Below, piece after piece: positions 63,696-64,000 of a DNA stretch of 64,000 bases (positions are counted from its first letter, which is position 1; the number at the start of each line of letters is the position of its first letter). Source of the DNA: Nonomuraea spiralis (GTDB taxonomy: Bacteria > Actinomycetota > Actinomycetes > Streptosporangiales > Streptosporangiaceae); NCBI RefSeq assembly GCF_014648435.1, contig NZ_BMRC01000004.1, forward strand, positions 62,001 to 126,000, given 5' to 3'. Both the position numbers and the translations under genes were made by a program. The notes under the pieces are model-generated. The model saw only the letters and a program-made list of their open reading frames with translations, made no database searches and was not told the DNA's origin.

Positions 63696-63701
63696 TATCT
63701 T
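63696..63701 (+). promoter_or_regulatory. leaderless -10 box of the HEAT-repeat gene
   Basis: TATCTT, seven bases before the ATG at 63709; it fits TAnnnT, with no Shine-Dalgarno sequence. Confidence 0.5.
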
Positions 63702-63708
63702 GGGCGCT

Positions 63709-64000
63709 ATGCCTCCGGCCGAGGGAACAGTGCGCGATCTCATCCGGGCAGCCCTCAGCGACACCGACCCGGACGGCCCACTGCGCTGGCACGTGATCTG
63801 CCTGCTGCGCCAGCGGGCCGACCTTGAGTCGTTCATCGAGGCACGCCGCCTGTGCGCCGCGGACAACGTGGCCGAGCGCCTGCTCGGGGTGGACATCATG
63901 GGCATGCTCCGGCCGTTCGTGGACCGTACGCTGCCGGTGCTGCGCTACCTCGCGGCCAGCGAGGACGACGCCATGGTCCTGTACTCGATCCTGATCGCGT
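63709..64000 (+). CDS. HEAT-repeat-like protein, N-terminal part (runs off window)
   Basis: The first 97 codons of a gene that continues past the window end. The translation has regular paired helices such as LRWHVICLLRQRADLESFIE and VAERLLGVDIMGMLRPFVDR, typical of HEAT or ARM-like repeats. The start is ATG 63709 with a TATCTT box seven bases upstream; the frame is open further upstream without a better signal. It is divergent from the MarP-like gene with 82 bases between starts. The function cannot be judged from this fragment. Confidence 0.7.
   Translation, partial: MPPAEGTVRDLIRAALSDTDPDGPLRWHVICLLRQRADLESFIEARRLCAADNVAERLLGVDIMGMLRPFVDRTLPVLRYLAASEDDAMVLYSILIA

Overview
The window is very GC-rich DNA with third-position-GC-rich codon use, GTG as a common start codon, and many genes that lack a Shine-Dalgarno sequence but carry a -10 box 6-7 bases before the start codon. 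With HAIR/HspR heat-shock control, BldG, MarP, DUF397/DUF5753 regulator pairs and an actinobacterial helicase/Tad-secretion neighbourhood, this points to a chromosomal segment of a filamentous actinomycete. A Streptosporangiales member (Nonomuraea or Streptosporangium type) is my guess; the order is inferred, not proven.

Layout. 0-1.6 kb: end-truncated proC, proline dehydrogenase and a divergent lipoprotein. 1.7-8.5 kb: the heat-shock operon dnaK-grpE-dnaJ-hspR-clpB with two HAIR operators and a perfect 13-bp terminator hairpin. 8.6-11.1 kb: small secreted, membrane and TPR-like proteins. 11.2-15.6 kb: an EphD-type hydrolase/SDR fusion with its TetR regulator and a TetR-style operator, a CapA-family lipoprotein and an XRE regulator divergent from a DHA2 efflux pump. 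A catalase C-terminal relic lies directly behind the pump. 17.5-20.2 kb: a WhiJ-like XRE/DUF5753 regulator with its DUF397 partner, putative palindromic operators and a run of small unknown genes that may be a decayed mobile element.

20.3-27.9 kb: a molybdopterin oxidoreductase, HD hydrolase, DUF2231-Rieske membrane protein and an NmrA-like reductase whose promoter has SoxR/MerR architecture, then an SPFH protein, an ABC ATPase and hypotheticals. 27.9-39.3 kb: a Ser/Thr kinase with a seven-bladed WD40 sensor domain, two paralogous secreted proteins on either side of a GAF histidine kinase/LuxR regulator, an SDR and QueA, then serB, a FUSC exporter, SixA phosphatase and a 37-residue membrane peptide. 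39.4-46.3 kb: hppA (K+-independent type by its key lysine), the anti-sigma kinase/BldG pair and a DUF1998 helicase, in an order I recall from Streptomyces. 46.3-56.6 kb: an FN3 membrane protein, a LysR regulator, a P-loop kinase and a full Tad (Flp pilus/secretion) cluster interrupted by gene-poor segments. 57.4-64 kb: a Fic-like protein with a degenerate active site, acs, a holin-like membrane protein, an epoxide-hydrolase-like enzyme, DUF309, a MarP-type protease and a truncated HEAT-repeat gene.

The strongest leads are the SoxR-like promoter at 24.06 kb, the secreted paralogue pair, the EphD/TetR operator module, the catalase relic, the XRE operator pair and the broken-up Tad locus. No rRNA, tRNA, CRISPR array or intact insertion sequence was recognised. 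Start codons were chosen from ribosome binding sites, leaderless -10 spacing and family N-termini.
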